Origin: Sulfitobacter sp. HNIBRBA3233
GTDB taxonomy: Bacteria; Pseudomonadota; Alphaproteobacteria; Rhodobacterales; Rhodobacteraceae
DNA: 64,000 nt
Direction of reading: 5' to 3'
Assembly (NCBI RefSeq): GCF_040149665.1
Contig: NZ_JBEFLP010000001.1
Coordinates: 434,001 to 498,000 of the forward strand
Positions within the stretch are counted from its first letter, which is position 1. Every line of letters starts with the position of its first letter. This document shows, piece by piece, positions 47,724 through 57,111 of the stretch. The notes under the pieces were generated by a model. It was not told where the DNA came from and made no database searches. It was given only the letters and a program-made list of their open reading frames with translations. The translations under genes and the position numbers were made by a program.

Positions 47724-49016
47724 ATGTCGGCTGAGGCGCAGACCGGCAGCCGCATCCGCGAGCGGCGGGTGATGCTGTCGCTCAAGCAGGCGGAGCTTGC
47801 CCGCCGCATCGGAATTTCTGCGAGTTACCTCAACCTGATCGAACACAATCGGCGCAAGATCGGCGGCAAGCTGTTGTTGTCGCTGGCCGATGCGCTGGAT
47901 GTCGAACCGCAGGCGTTGACCGAAGGGGCGGAGGCCGCGTTGCTGGGCACGCTGCGCGAGGCGGCACTCGCCGCGCATCTGCCGGATGCCGACATCAACC
48001 GCGCCGAGGCTTTCGCGGGCCGCTTTCCGGGCTGGGCCGAAGCGCTCGCCGCATCGCAGCGCCGGATCGCTGCGCTGGAGCGCACGGTCGAAACCATGAG
48101 CGACCGGATGTCCCACGACCCGCATCTGGCCGCGTCGATGCACGAATTGCTCTCCACGGCCGCCGCCGTCCGGTCCACGGCGGAGATTCTCGCCGGTGAA
48201 GAGACGCTGGAGCGGGAATGGCTCGACCGGTTCCACGCCAATATCGGCGCGGACAGCAGCAGGCTTGCCGCAAGCGCGCAGTCGCTGGTGCATTACCTCG
48301 AACAGGATCCGCAGGCCGCCGAAGAAACGGTCACCCCGCAAGACGAGGTCGAGAGGTTTCTGGAGGCGCATGCCTTTCATTTCCCGACGCTTGAGGCAGG
48401 CACCGCGGGCGATGCCGTCGCAAGCCTGATCGAGGGCGCGGACATACCGCTGAGCGAGGCCGCGGCCTTTACCCTGCGCGGCGTGCTAGGGCAGATCCGC
48501 AGTGATGCCGCACTTGTGCCGCTCGCGGCGCTTACGGATGCCATCGGGGATCTCGGGCCCGATCCGGTCGCACTTGCGCGCACCTTGGGGGTGCCGGTGG
48601 TTGTCGTGCTGCGGCGCATGGCGTCGGTGGCGTCGCTGTCGGCGGGTCTGGTTGTCTGCGACCGGTCGGGCACCGTGATATTCCGCAAGTCCATCGACGG
48701 CTTTTCGGTCCCCCAGTTCGACAGCTGCTGCCCGCTCTGGCCGCTGTTCGGCGCGCTGTCGGCCCCCGGAACCGTGCTGCGCGAACGAATCGGCCAGTTG
48801 GGGCGCGGGCAGGTCGAATTCGATGCCTTTGCGGTCACGGACGTACAGGCCGCGCCCGATTACAACACACCGGCGCTGACCCGCGGTGTGATGCTGCTGC
48901 TGCCCGCGGCAGCGGGCGGACGCGAGCGGCCGGTACGGGCGATGGGGGCAAGCTGCCGGATCTGCCCGCGCGAAGGCTGTACCGCGCGCCGCGAGCCGTC
49001 GATCCTGTCTGGCTGA
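47724..49016 (+). CDS. XRE-type short-chain acyl-CoA regulator (ScfR family)
   Basis: A 430-residue transcription regulator. An XRE helix-turn-helix lies at about 11-66 (RIRERRVMLSLKQAELA, SASYLNLIEHN). The middle is a coiled-coil region and the C-terminal half is the DUF2083/ScfR domain, which in RamB, MccR and PccR senses short-chain acyl-CoA. The end carries a Cys cluster, CRICPREGC, typical of the family. ATG at 47724 is preferred to a TTG six bases earlier. It is divergent from the LIV operon and followed after 121 bases by the sensor-kinase operon. Confidence 0.88.
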   Translation: MSAEAQTGSRIRERRVMLSLKQAELARRIGISASYLNLIEHNRRKIGGKLLLSLADALDVEPQALTEGAEAALLGTLREAALAAHLPDADINRAEAFAGRFPGWAEALAASQRRIAALERTVETMSDRMSHDPHLAASMHELLSTAAAVRSTAEILAGEETLEREWLDRFHANIGADSSRLAASAQSLVHYLEQDPQAAEETVTPQDEVERFLEAHAFHFPTLEAGTAGDAVASLIEGADIPLSEAAAFTLRGVLGQIRSDAALVPLAALTDAIGDLGPDPVALARTLGVPVVVVLRRMASVASLSAGLVVCDRSGTVIFRKSIDGFSVPQFDSCCPLWPLFGALSAPGTVLRERIGQLGRGQVEFDAFAVTDVQAAPDYNTPALTRGVMLLLPAAAGGRERPVRAMGASCRICPREGCTARREPSILSG

Positions 49017-49137
49017 CAGGCAAGGCCCGCTTGTTTTGACAGGACCTCAAAACGGGTGCATCGTGGCCGCGAAGATCCGGACGCATGGGGCAGCAGACCG
49101 CAGCGGCCGGTCGTATAACCGGGGGGAGGACACGCGC

Positions 49138-49515
49138 ATGACCAAGCATGTGGTGTTGGTGGAGGACGAGACGAACATCGCCGAGGCGATCCGTTTCCTG
49201 CTGGGGCGCGAGGGCTGGCGTGTTCAGACGCTTGCAAACGGCACCAACGCGGCCGAGACGATCCGCGCGACACGGCCCGATCTGGTGATGCTGGATGTGA
49301 TGCTGCCGGGCCGGACGGGGTTCGAGATTCTGGCCGATTTGCGCGCGGACGCCGATCTGGCGGACCTGCCGGTGCTGATGCTGACCGCGCGCGGGCAGGC
49401 GAGGGATCGTGAAATGGCCATGCAGGCGGGGGTGAACCGGTTCATGGCGAAACCCTTCTCGAACGCCGAAATGCTCTCGGCCGTCCACGAGCTGACATCG
49501 GGGCAGCCCAGCTGA
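49138..49515 (+). CDS. Stand-alone CheY-like response regulator receiver
   Basis: A 125-residue single receiver domain with no output domain. The phosphoacceptor is Asp53 in VMLDVMLPG; the acidic pocket (Glu9, Asp10), Thr83 in MLTARG and Lys105 in FMAKPF are all present, so it should be phosphorylated. The ATG at 49138 follows GGGGGAGGA. Its stop overlaps the next start by one base, and that gene likewise overlaps the sensor kinase, so the three form one translational unit. The partner for its output may be the FliM-like protein downstream; that is inference. Confidence 0.93.
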   Translation: MTKHVVLVEDETNIAEAIRFLLGREGWRVQTLANGTNAAETIRATRPDLVMLDVMLPGRTGFEILADLRADADLADLPVLMLTARGQARDREMAMQAGVNRFMAKPFSNAEMLSAVHELTSGQPS

Positions 49516-49766
49516 TGGGCGAGCGGCCGCTGTTTCTGGAAAGGCGCAGCTACAGGCAGCGGCGGATCATGGACATCGTGCGCTTCCTGCCGCTGCTCTG
49601 TGCGGTCCTGTGGGTTCTTGTCCCGATGCTGTGGCCGCAGGATGAGGAGGGCCGCACGGCGATGTCCTCGGCGCTGCGCTATGTCTTTGCCGTGTGGATC
49701 CTGGCGATCACGGCCACATTCGCCCTCTGGCGCCGCATTCGCGGACCGGAGGGAGGGGTCGACTGA
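49515..49766 (+). CDS. Small two-helix membrane protein in the kinase operon
   Basis: An 83-residue protein with two predicted membrane helices (about 20-40 and 52-70) joined by a short acidic loop (PQDEEGRTA). The N-terminus is basic (ERRSYRQRR). I do not recognise a family. It overlaps the receiver gene upstream and the kinase gene downstream by one base each (TGATG), which points to a fixed stoichiometry with the kinase, perhaps as an accessory subunit. Confidence 0.85.
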   Translation: MGERPLFLERRSYRQRRIMDIVRFLPLLCAVLWVLVPMLWPQDEEGRTAMSSALRYVFAVWILAITATFALWRRIRGPEGGVD

Positions 49767-52489
49767 TGGTCTCGCTGAACCAGCTGGTCGCGGTCTGCCT
49801 TGTCTATGTGGCAGGGCTGTTCGTGGTGGCCTTTCTGGCCGAAAGGGCTGCGGTCCGGGGGCGCGGCAACTGGCTGCTGCGCTCGCCTTTGGTCTATACG
49901 CTGTCGCTGTCGATCTACTGCACCGGCTGGACCTTTTACGGCGCGGTCGGATACGCGGCGCGGTCGGGGCTGGAGTATGTCACGATCTACCTCGGGCCGA
50001 GCCTGGTGATGATCGGCTGGTGGTGGCTGTTGCGGCGGCTGGTGCGGATCGGCCGCAGCCAGCGGGTGACATCGGTCGCGGATCTGATCTCGGCGCGCTA
50101 CGGTAAATCGAATGTGCTGGCGATCATGGTGACGGTCATGGCGGTGATCGGCGTCACGCCCTACATCGCCTTGCAGCTTCAATCGGTGGTCCTGTCGCTG
50201 TCGATCTTCGCGGCCCCGTCGGAACAGGGCGGCGCGCCGGTGCTGAACAACGCGCAGGCCGCGTTCTGGCTTGCCGGAGGTCTGGTTCTCTTTACCGTGC
50301 TGTTCGGCACCCGGAACCTCAACGCGAATGAGCGCCACCACGGCGTGGTGATCGCTGTCGCGGTCGAGGCGGTGGTCAAGCTGGTGGCCTTGCTGGCGGT
50401 GGGGATCTTTGTCGTCTGGGGCGTGGCGGGCGGCCTGTCGGAGACCTTCGCGCGGATCGACGCATCGCCCATCGGGACATGGCAGACCAGTGGCAGCCGC
50501 TGGTCGGCGCTGATCATGCTGTCGGCTGCGGCCTTCCTGTGTCTGCCGCGGATGTTTCAGGTGATGGTGGTCGAAAACGATGATGAGCGGCATTTGCAGA
50601 CCGCCAGCTGGGCGTTTCCGCTCTATCTGATGTCGATCAGCCTATTCGTCGTGCCCATCGCGGTGATCGGTCTGGGCCTGATGCCCGAGGGCGCGAACCC
50701 CGATCTCTATGTTCTGACCGTCCCGCTGAGCGAGGGGCAGAACGGCCTTGCCACGCTGGCGTTTCTGGGCGGCTTTTCCTCGGCCACGTCGATGGTGATC
50801 GTGGCCACGCTGGCGCTGTCGACGATGATGTCGAACCATATCGTCATGCCGGTCTGGCTTTATCTGCGCGAGGGCGGGGCGCAGCAATCGGGCGATGTGC
50901 GCAAGGTCGTCATCAACGCGCGGCGCCTGTCGATCCTGCTGATCATCTCCTTGGGGTATTTCTACTACCGCGCGTCCGGCGGGTCGGGGGCACTGGCGGC
51001 CATCGGCCTGATCTCTTTCGGCGGGGTCGCGCAGTTTCTGCCCGCCATGCTGGGCGGTATCTTCTGGCGCGGGGCCACACGGCTGGGCGCGATATGCGCG
51101 CTGTGCACCGGCTTTGCGCTGTGGATGTTCACGATGCTGCTGCCCAGTTTCGGCACCGACGCCGTTCTGAGCACGGGCGTGTTCGAGAACGGCCTGCTGG
51201 GGCTTGGGCTGTTGCGTCCGCAGGCGCTGTTCGGGATCGAGGGGCTGGACCCCACCGTGCACGCGGTCTGGTGGAGCCTGTCGCTGAACACGCTGGTCTT
51301 TGTCGCGGTGTCCTGTTTCAGTTTTCCGCACCCGTTGGAGCGGTTGCAGGGGGCGCAATTCGTGAACGTGATGCAGCAGGGCGCCGAATACGCACGGCCC
51401 CCCCGTGCGACCGCGGGGCAGGTCGAGGACCTGATGATCATGTCGCAGCGTATCCTTGGGGCGCCCGATGCGCAGGCCTTCTTCGCCAGCGAGGCCGCGC
51501 GTCAGGGGATGTCGGGGCAGCTCCCGCGCCCCTCGGCGGATTTCGTTGTCCGGCTCGAACGCGAGCTGGCCGCGTCCGTCGGGGCGGCGACAGCCCATGC
51601 GATGATCAGCCAGATCAGCGGCGGGCAGTCGGTATCGGTCGAGGATCTTCTGGCGGTGGCGGACGAATCCGCCCAGATCCTCGAATATTCAAGCCAGCTG
51701 GAGCAGAAATCGCAGGAGCTGACCGAAACCGCCCGCCAGCTCGGCCGCGCAAACGAAAAGCTGACACAGCTTTCGCTGCAAAAGGACAGTTTTCTCAGCC
51801 AGATCAGCCACGAGCTGCGCACGCCGATGACCTCGATTCGCGCGTTTTCGGAAATCCTGCGCGATACCGGTGGCCTGAGCGACGAGGAAAAGACGCGCTA
51901 TGCGTCGATCATCCACTCCGAAACCATCCGTTTGACGCGGCTGCTGGACGATCTGCTGGATCTGTCGGTGCTGGAGAACGGGCAGGTCACGCTGAACCTG
52001 CGCCAGACCAGCCTTGCCGAAGTGCTCGACCATGCGATTACCACCGCCACCGCCGGCGACAACAGCCGGATCGTGCTGCACCGCGACCCTGCGCGCGAGC
52101 GGGTCGACCTGCTGACCGATCCCGACCGGCTGGCGCAGGTGTTCATCAACCTGATCACCAACGCCGTGAAATACTGCGCCGCCGACACGCCCGCGCTGTC
52201 GATATCGGTGGGCGGGCAGGGCGATGTCGTCACCATCCGCTTTACCGACAACGGCCAGGGCATCCCAGACGAGGCGCAGTCGCTGGTGTTCGAGAAATTC
52301 GCGCGCCTTGCCGAAGGCAGCGGGGCGGGCGATGGCGCGGGGCTTGGTCTGGCGATCTGCCGCGAGATCGTGACACGGCTGGGCGGGGGCATCCGCTATG
52401 TGCCCGGTGCGGGCGGCGCGTCTTTCGAGGTCAGCCTGCCGCGCGCGGCGGCGACGACAGTGGCAGACGCGGGTTTGTTGCGCGCTTAA
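49766..52489 (+). CDS. Transporter-like sensor histidine kinase (SLC5-STAC-HisKA-HATPase)
   Basis: A 907-residue protein. Residues about 1-540 are a sodium/solute symporter-like domain with about 13 helices (FYGAVGYAARSGLEY, RMFQVMVVENDDERH). A STAC-like linker follows (about 590-660, ending DESAQILEYSSQLE), then a coiled coil and the kinase core: H box ISHELRTPM with His682, N box NLITNAVKYC, G1 DNGQGIPDE and G2 GLGLAICRE. The layout is that of CbrA and CrbS, which report amino acids/histidine or acetate state, but those have a PAS domain not evident here. Whether it transports is unknown. ATG at 49766 overlaps the preceding stop. Confidence 0.93.
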   Translation: MVSLNQLVAVCLVYVAGLFVVAFLAERAAVRGRGNWLLRSPLVYTLSLSIYCTGWTFYGAVGYAARSGLEYVTIYLGPSLVMIGWWWLLRRLVRIGRSQRVTSVADLISARYGKSNVLAIMVTVMAVIGVTPYIALQLQSVVLSLSIFAAPSEQGGAPVLNNAQAAFWLAGGLVLFTVLFGTRNLNANERHHGVVIAVAVEAVVKLVALLAVGIFVVWGVAGGLSETFARIDASPIGTWQTSGSRWSALIMLSAAAFLCLPRMFQVMVVENDDERHLQTASWAFPLYLMSISLFVVPIAVIGLGLMPEGANPDLYVLTVPLSEGQNGLATLAFLGGFSSATSMVIVATLALSTMMSNHIVMPVWLYLREGGAQQSGDVRKVVINARRLSILLIISLGYFYYRASGGSGALAAIGLISFGGVAQFLPAMLGGIFWRGATRLGAICALCTGFALWMFTMLLPSFGTDAVLSTGVFENGLLGLGLLRPQALFGIEGLDPTVHAVWWSLSLNTLVFVAVSCFSFPHPLERLQGAQFVNVMQQGAEYARPPRATAGQVEDLMIMSQRILGAPDAQAFFASEAARQGMSGQLPRPSADFVVRLERELAASVGAATAHAMISQISGGQSVSVEDLLAVADESAQILEYSSQLEQKSQELTETARQLGRANEKLTQLSLQKDSFLSQISHELRTPMTSIRAFSEILRDTGGLSDEEKTRYASIIHSETIRLTRLLDDLLDLSVLENGQVTLNLRQTSLAEVLDHAITTATAGDNSRIVLHRDPARERVDLLTDPDRLAQVFINLITNAVKYCAADTPALSISVGGQGDVVTIRFTDNGQGIPDEAQSLVFEKFARLAEGSGAGDGAGLGLAICREIVTRLGGGIRYVPGAGGASFEVSLPRAAATTVADAGLLRA

Positions 52490-52587
52490 ATCGGCCATTA
52501 ACCATTGCCTTGCTAGACCGGTGTGCGGCAGGTCTTCGGATCGCGCGTTGAACGGTGCAGGCAGCAAGGGGGCGGGTGGCGACACAG

Positions 52588-53721
52588 ATGAGTGCAAAAA
52601 AGATCACCTCCCTCGTCCGCCGCAAGGCCGAAGCGGGGCGCGAAAGCTATGCCGCGCGGGCAATGACGCTTGGCCGCGCGCTGCGGCTGACTGCTGCCCG
52701 AACGGCGGATGCGCATCTGGACCTCGCGCTGAGCGTGATCGGCCTGACGCAGTCGCTGCGCGACGGGGCGAGTCTGGAAAAATCGCTGCAGCAAACCTCG
52801 CTCTTGTTGCTGATGGAGGGGTCGGGGGGCCGTGCCGCACTTGCCGTGCTCTCGCCCGAACTGGTCACCGCGCTGATCCAGCAGCAAACCATGGGTCGCA
52901 TCACGGCGCCCCCCGAGGGGCAGGAGCCACGCCCGCACACCGCGACCGATGCGGCGCTTTGCGCACCATTCGTAGAGGCGCTGCTGCGGCAATCCGCCGA
53001 GATGCCCGAGAAGGCCGACGACCGTGCGCTGGTTGCGGGATACCGCTTTGGCCTGTGGGCCGGTTCCCCGCGCGAGGCGTGCCTGTCGCTGGATGCACCG
53101 GAATACCAATCCTACACGCTGACGCTGGACCTTGCCGGTGGAACGGTCAGTGGCACGCTCGACCTGGTTTTGCCGCCACCGCCACCGGCGCAGCCGGCCC
53201 CGCCGGAGGACGACGCGCTGCCCGATGCAGGCGCTGTGCCGACGTTCTCTCAGAACGTGCTGGGGCTGAATGCCGAACTGACAGTCGCGTTGACGCAGCT
53301 CACGCTGCCCTTGAACCGCATATCGGGCTGGCAGGTCGGGGATTTCGTCGCGCTGGATGTGACGTCGCTGGGCCAGAGCCTCGTGCTCGATGCGAATGGA
53401 CGGATGATCAGCCGCGGCACGCTGGGCCAGCTGGACGGGTGCCGCGCGGTCCAGCTGGAGCAAAGGCAGCAGCCGCACATCCATCCGCGCCGCCGCGCGT
53501 CCGATCGCGACGGGCTGGATCTGCCCGATGTGACTGCGGGCGATGCAGCGGGGCGGCCGGAGCCGCCGGCGAAACGCGGTGCCGATCCGTTCGGCGATCT
53601 GGATGCAATGCCTGACATGTCGGATCTGGAAATGCCGCAGGACGACGCCGGTGTGCCTGCCGGACGCAAGGGGCCCGCGCACGCGGGCGGGGTCGAACGG
53701 CGCAGGCAGGCGTCAGCCTGA
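52588..53721 (+). CDS. FliM-like protein with FliN/SpoA C-terminal domain
   Basis: A 377-residue protein. The region about 25-190 resembles the middle domain of FliM/CheC (ALAVLSPELVTALIQQQTMGR and the THATD-like PHTATDAAL block). A proline-rich linker (about 200-215) leads to a SpoA domain at about 235-310 (LTLPLNRISGWQVGD, LGQLDGCRAVQ). The last 65 residues are charged and probably disordered. The start is uncertain: GTG at 52576 or 52555 are in frame alternatives. It lies 98 bases downstream of the transporter-like kinase. No other flagellar gene is in the window, so a flagellar role is not certain. Confidence 0.85.
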   Translation: MSAKKITSLVRRKAEAGRESYAARAMTLGRALRLTAARTADAHLDLALSVIGLTQSLRDGASLEKSLQQTSLLLLMEGSGGRAALAVLSPELVTALIQQQTMGRITAPPEGQEPRPHTATDAALCAPFVEALLRQSAEMPEKADDRALVAGYRFGLWAGSPREACLSLDAPEYQSYTLTLDLAGGTVSGTLDLVLPPPPPAQPAPPEDDALPDAGAVPTFSQNVLGLNAELTVALTQLTLPLNRISGWQVGDFVALDVTSLGQSLVLDANGRMISRGTLGQLDGCRAVQLEQRQQPHIHPRRRASDRDGLDLPDVTAGDAAGRPEPPAKRGADPFGDLDAMPDMSDLEMPQDDAGVPAGRKGPAHAGGVERRRQASA

Positions 53722-53833
53722 CCGGTCCCCATGCCTGCGCTCTTCGATACAGCAGCTTGCGGCGACCGGATTTTCCCGATCACAATCGCTGCACAGTATC
53801 ACGTCCGGTCGCGGGCGCGCGGCGCGCGCTGGC

Positions 53834-54256
53834 CTAGCCTTCGGCCTTGGTCAGGTGATCGCGCATCGGTTCGAGGTCATAGCCCGCCTCGCGCCCTGCT
53901 TTTATGATGTCGTCGGCCTTCATCTTGCCGGCCTGTCCAAGCGCCCAGGCGATGCACGACCGCGTTCCCGACGCACAATAGGCGAAGGTCACCCCGTCCT
54001 TGTCCGCGCCGATGTCGCGGTTATGGGCGATCACCTCTTCGGTCATGGTCTGGTGCGTCAGCGGTTGAACCGCAAACTCCAGCCCCGCATCCTCGGCCGC
54101 CGTGCGCATCGCGGCGGCACCGAGCGGGGCGGGCACTTCGGCGTCAGGGCGGTTGCACAGGATACGCGTGATCCCTTGGGCCTTGAGCGCATCCATCATC
54201 GCGGGTTCGATCTGGGGGCCAACGAAATATGTCGGGGAAAGCTGTCTGATATCCAT
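53834..54256 (-). CDS. DUF442/TIGR01244 family phosphatase-like sulfur transferase
   Basis: A 140-residue protein with the dual-specificity-phosphatase-like fold of the DUF442 (Blh phosphatase domain) family. The active-site loop is YCASGTRS with Cys94 and Arg99; the opening RQLSPTYFVGPQI is diagnostic. In some bacteria this domain is fused to a sulfur dioxygenase (beta-lactamase hydrolase-like), suggesting a role in sulfide metabolism. It is alone here. AAGGAAAACCC precedes the ATG. Confidence 0.9.
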   Translation of the reverse strand: MDIRQLSPTYFVGPQIEPAMMDALKAQGITRILCNRPDAEVPAPLGAAAMRTAAEDAGLEFAVQPLTHQTMTEEVIAHNRDIGADKDGVTFAYCASGTRSCIAWALGQAGKMKADDIIKAGREAGYDLEPMRDHLTKAEG

Positions 54257-54319
54257 GGGTTTTCCTTTGCGGTGGGGCGCCGCGCTATGGTGCGGCACGG
54301 TCGTGACGGTCGAAAGATC

Positions 54320-54559
54320 CTAACCCAGAAAAATGCCGACGATGACGATCATCAGCCCGATGACCGACAGAAACAGCGCGCCGAGGTTGATCGGCACGAC
54401 GCGGCGCAGCTCGGCGCGCATCTCTTCGTCGGGCAGGCTGGCGCGTTTCGCGCGGCTGACGCGCAGAATGCAGTAGACCAGACCGACCAACCCGAGCAGG
54501 GATATGCCGGTGCCGACCCAGATCAGCGTCTCGAAAAGGGGGGAGGGTACGGTTTCCAT
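54320..54559 (-). CDS. Small two-helix membrane protein
   Basis: A 79-residue protein with helices at about 12-32 and 58-78, separated by a charged, basic-acidic loop (SRAKRASLPDEEMRAELRR in part). Common in Rhodobacteraceae as an uncharacterised protein. ATG at 54557-54559 is chosen although the ribosome binding site is weak; the frame is open further upstream across the gapR start. It lies 63 bases upstream of the DUF442 gene and may be cotranscribed with it. Confidence 0.75.
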   Translation of the reverse strand: METVPSPLFETLIWVGTGISLLGLVGLVYCILRVSRAKRASLPDEEMRAELRRVVPINLGALFLSVIGLMIVIVGIFLG

Positions 54560-54664
54560 GGCGCTTGAGTATGATAATCCCGACCCACCGGCAAGTGCCG
54601 CTTGCGAGGGCGGCAAGCGGCATGTAGTCAGACGCCCTGACCCTATACCGACAGGAGCCGCGCG

Positions 54665-54949
54665 ATGAGCGATTTCAGCACCAACCCCACCCCGACCGAG
54701 GATGCGGGCGACGCGAATTACCGCGTGACCGCCAATGAACTGCGCCAGTTCGTAGAGCGGATCGAACGTCTGGACGCCGAGAAGAAAGACCTTGCCGAGC
54801 AGCAGAAGGAAGTCATGGCCGAAGCGAAATCGCGTGGCTACGACACGAAGGTTCTGCGCAAGGTGATCGCGCTGCGCAAGCGCGAGCCCGACGACATCGC
54901 CGAGGAAGAGGCGGTGCTGGAAATGTACAAGGAAGCGCTGGGAATGTGA
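54665..54949 (+). CDS. gapR: DUF2312 nucleoid-associated protein GapR
   Basis: A 94-residue protein of the DUF2312 family. In Caulobacter the homologue GapR binds overtwisted DNA and helps topoisomerases at replication and transcription forks. The predicted coiled coil (about 20-55, with [18 protein letters not shown]) and the [17 protein letters not shown] motif near residue 65 match it well. A strong AGGAG precedes the ATG. Encoded upstream of tig with 112 bases between. Confidence 0.92.
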   Translation: MSDFSTNPTPTEDAGDANYRVTANELRQFVERIERLDAEKKDLAEQQKEVMAEAKSRGYDTKVLRKVIALRKREPDDIAEEEAVLEMYKEALGM

Positions 54950-55061
54950 GGCTGCGGGCAAGGCGCGCGAAACGCCCTTGCACGTAAGGTCCACGGCCAA
55001 TAGAAGACCACAAATTTATGACCCGCGCGGAATGCGCGCGGCCGAACGCGATGGAGCACAC

Positions 55062-56396
55062 ATGCAGGTCAAAGAGACGCTGAACGACGGTTTGAAACGC
55101 GGCTATCACATCACGCTGACGGCGGATGAGCTGGACGCCAAGGTAAACGAAAAGCTTGCCGAGGCGCAGCCGGACGTTGAAATGAAGGGCTTTCGCAAGG
55201 GCAAGGTGCCGATGGCACTGCTGAAAAAGCAGTTCGGCCAGCGCGTCATGGGCGAAGCGATGCAGGAAAGCATCGACGGCGCCATGTCCAAGCACTTCGA
55301 AGACAGCGGCGACCGCCCCGCGATGCAGCCCGAGGTCAAGATGACCAACGAGGACTGGAAAGAGGGCGACGATGTCGAGGTCGAAATGACCTACGAGGCG
55401 CTGCCAGAGATCCCAGAATTGGATCTGAGCGGTATCAAGCTCGAGAAAATGGTGGTGAAGGCCGACGACGCGTCGATCGACGAAGCGCTCGAAAACCTCG
55501 CCGAGACCGCGCAGGATTTCAAATCCCGCAAGAAAGGCTCGAAGGCGAAAGACGGCGATCAGGTCGTGATGGATTTCGTCGGCAAGGTTGACGGCGAAGC
55601 CTTCGAAGGCGGCTCTGCCGAGGATTATCCGCTGGTGCTGGGGTCGAACTCCTTCATCCCCGGTTTCGAAGAGCAGCTGGTTGGCGTGAAGGCCGAGGAA
55701 GAAAAAGACGTGACCGTCAACTTCCCCGACGATTATCAGGCCGAGCACCTTGCCGGTAAGGAAGCCGTGTTTTCCTGCACCATCAAGGACGTGAAAGAAC
55801 CCGTCGCCGCCGAGATCAACGACGAGCTGGCCACGAAGTTCGGGGCCGAGGATCTGGCCGCGCTGAAGACACAGATCGGCGAACGTCTGGAAGCCGAATA
55901 TCTGGGCGCGTCGCGCGCCGTGATGAAGCGTGCGCTGCTCGACGAGCTGGACAAGATGGTCAGCTTCGATCTGCCGCCGTCGCTGCTGGACGCCGAAGCG
56001 AGCCAGATTGCCCACCAGCTGTGGCACGAGGAAAACCCCGACGTCGAGGGCCACGACCACCCCGAGATCGAGCCCACGGACGAGCACAAGGAGCTTGCCG
56101 CGCGCCGTGTACGTCTGGGCCTGCTGCTGGCCGAGCTTGGCCAGAAGGCAGAAATCCAGGTGACCGACGCCGAGATGACACAGGCGATCATGAACCAGGC
56201 GCGCCAGTACCCCGGTCAGGAGCGCCAGTTCTTTGAATTCGTTCAGCAAAACCAGCAGATGCAGCAGCAGATGCGCGCGCCGATCTTCGAAGACAAGGTC
56301 GTCGATCACGTGGTCGAGCAGGCGCAGGTGACCGAGAAGGAAGTCTCGAAAGAAGAGCTTCAGAAAGCGGTCGAAGAGCTGGAAAACGAAGAATAA
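55062..56396 (+). CDS. tig: Trigger factor
   Basis: Ribosome-bound chaperone and peptidyl-prolyl isomerase, 444 residues. The ribosome-binding signature GFRKGKVPM is at about 43-51 (compare GFRxGKxP in the family). The FKBP-type PPIase domain spans about 160-245 ([29 protein letters not shown]), and the helical chaperone domain follows. ATG at 55062 follows GGAG; an in-frame upstream extension is not supported. The terminator at 56419-56450 closes it. Confidence 0.97.
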   Translation: MQVKETLNDGLKRGYHITLTADELDAKVNEKLAEAQPDVEMKGFRKGKVPMALLKKQFGQRVMGEAMQESIDGAMSKHFEDSGDRPAMQPEVKMTNEDWKEGDDVEVEMTYEALPEIPELDLSGIKLEKMVVKADDASIDEALENLAETAQDFKSRKKGSKAKDGDQVVMDFVGKVDGEAFEGGSAEDYPLVLGSNSFIPGFEEQLVGVKAEEEKDVTVNFPDDYQAEHLAGKEAVFSCTIKDVKEPVAAEINDELATKFGAEDLAALKTQIGERLEAEYLGASRAVMKRALLDELDKMVSFDLPPSLLDAEASQIAHQLWHEENPDVEGHDHPEIEPTDEHKELAARRVRLGLLLAELGQKAEIQVTDAEMTQAIMNQARQYPGQERQFFEFVQQNQQMQQQMRAPIFEDKVVDHVVEQAQVTEKEVSKEELQKAVEELENEE

Positions 56397-56418
56397 GTCA
56401 CGCGGTTACGCGATGATG

Positions 56419-56450
56419 AAGGGGCCTCGCCGGATCGGCGGGGCCTTTTT
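56419..56450 (+). terminator. Terminator after tig
   Basis: A 13-pair stem, including a few G-T pairs, with loop GGATC, followed by TTTTT. It separates tig from the convergent lytic transglycosylase gene. Confidence 0.88.
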
Positions 56451-56502
56451 CGTTTGCGGTGGGGTTGTGGACGATCTGACGGCCGTGGCCGCCCGCGCCG
56501 GA

Positions 56503-56985
56503 TCAGGACTTGCGCAGGCCGGTCTCGACAAGCATCCCGCGCCGTTTGGCCTCGTAGTAATAGCCGCGGGCGTACCACTTGATGGCGGTGCCGTGATCCC
56601 CGTCCGACAGCAGCCACGCGCCGCGCAGGTATTTCAGGGCGTATTTGAGATTGGTGTCCGCATCGAGCAGATCCGTCGGCGCGCCCTGAAAGCCCATGGA
56701 TCGGGCAGTGGCGGGCAGGATCTGGAGCAGGCCGTAATAGGGGCCGTTGCGGGCTTTGGGGTTGTGGGTGCTTTCGCGGATGGCAAGGCGGTGCACCAGC
56801 GGACGCGGCAGGTCGTAGAAATCCGACCAGTAGTTGATCTTCGAGCGAAGCTCGGGCGTTTCATTGGGGTGCAAGGGCAGCGCGCTTCTGGGGGTGGGCG
56901 GTGTGGCTGTCGGCGCGGCGCTGCAGGCGGACAGGGGCAGGGCGGACAGGCCCAGGACGAAATGGCGACGGGAAAGGGCAGGCAT
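56503..56985 (-). CDS. Lytic transglycosylase-domain lipoprotein
   Basis: A 160-residue SLT-type protein. The leader SRRHFVLGLSALPLSAC has a twin-arginine and a lipobox (Cys near residue 21), so it is probably an exported lipoprotein. The catalytic Glu lies in AIRESTHNPKA near residue 68, and the following YYGLLQILPATA is the family motif. The protein is close to the minimal size of the domain. GGAG precedes the ATG. Acts on peptidoglycan glycan strands. Confidence 0.9.
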   Translation of the reverse strand: MPALSRRHFVLGLSALPLSACSAAPTATPPTPRSALPLHPNETPELRSKINYWSDFYDLPRPLVHRLAIRESTHNPKARNGPYYGLLQILPATARSMGFQGAPTDLLDADTNLKYALKYLRGAWLLSDGDHGTAIKWYARGYYYEAKRRGMLVETGLRKS

Positions 56986-57111
56986 CGGGGACGCTCCGGG
57001 ACGTTTATGCTGCCGCGGAGACTATGCAGCGCCAAAATCGCGGGCAAGCCGCGCATTTTGGCAGTGGCGGGAAGATGCCAAGGGCTCGGCGCCACTTTGC
57101 CCATGGAAACG

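Noticed and set aside
54813-56309. 498-codon open frame antisense to tig
   Set aside because: Shadow of the trigger factor gene, which has all family motifs and codon use.
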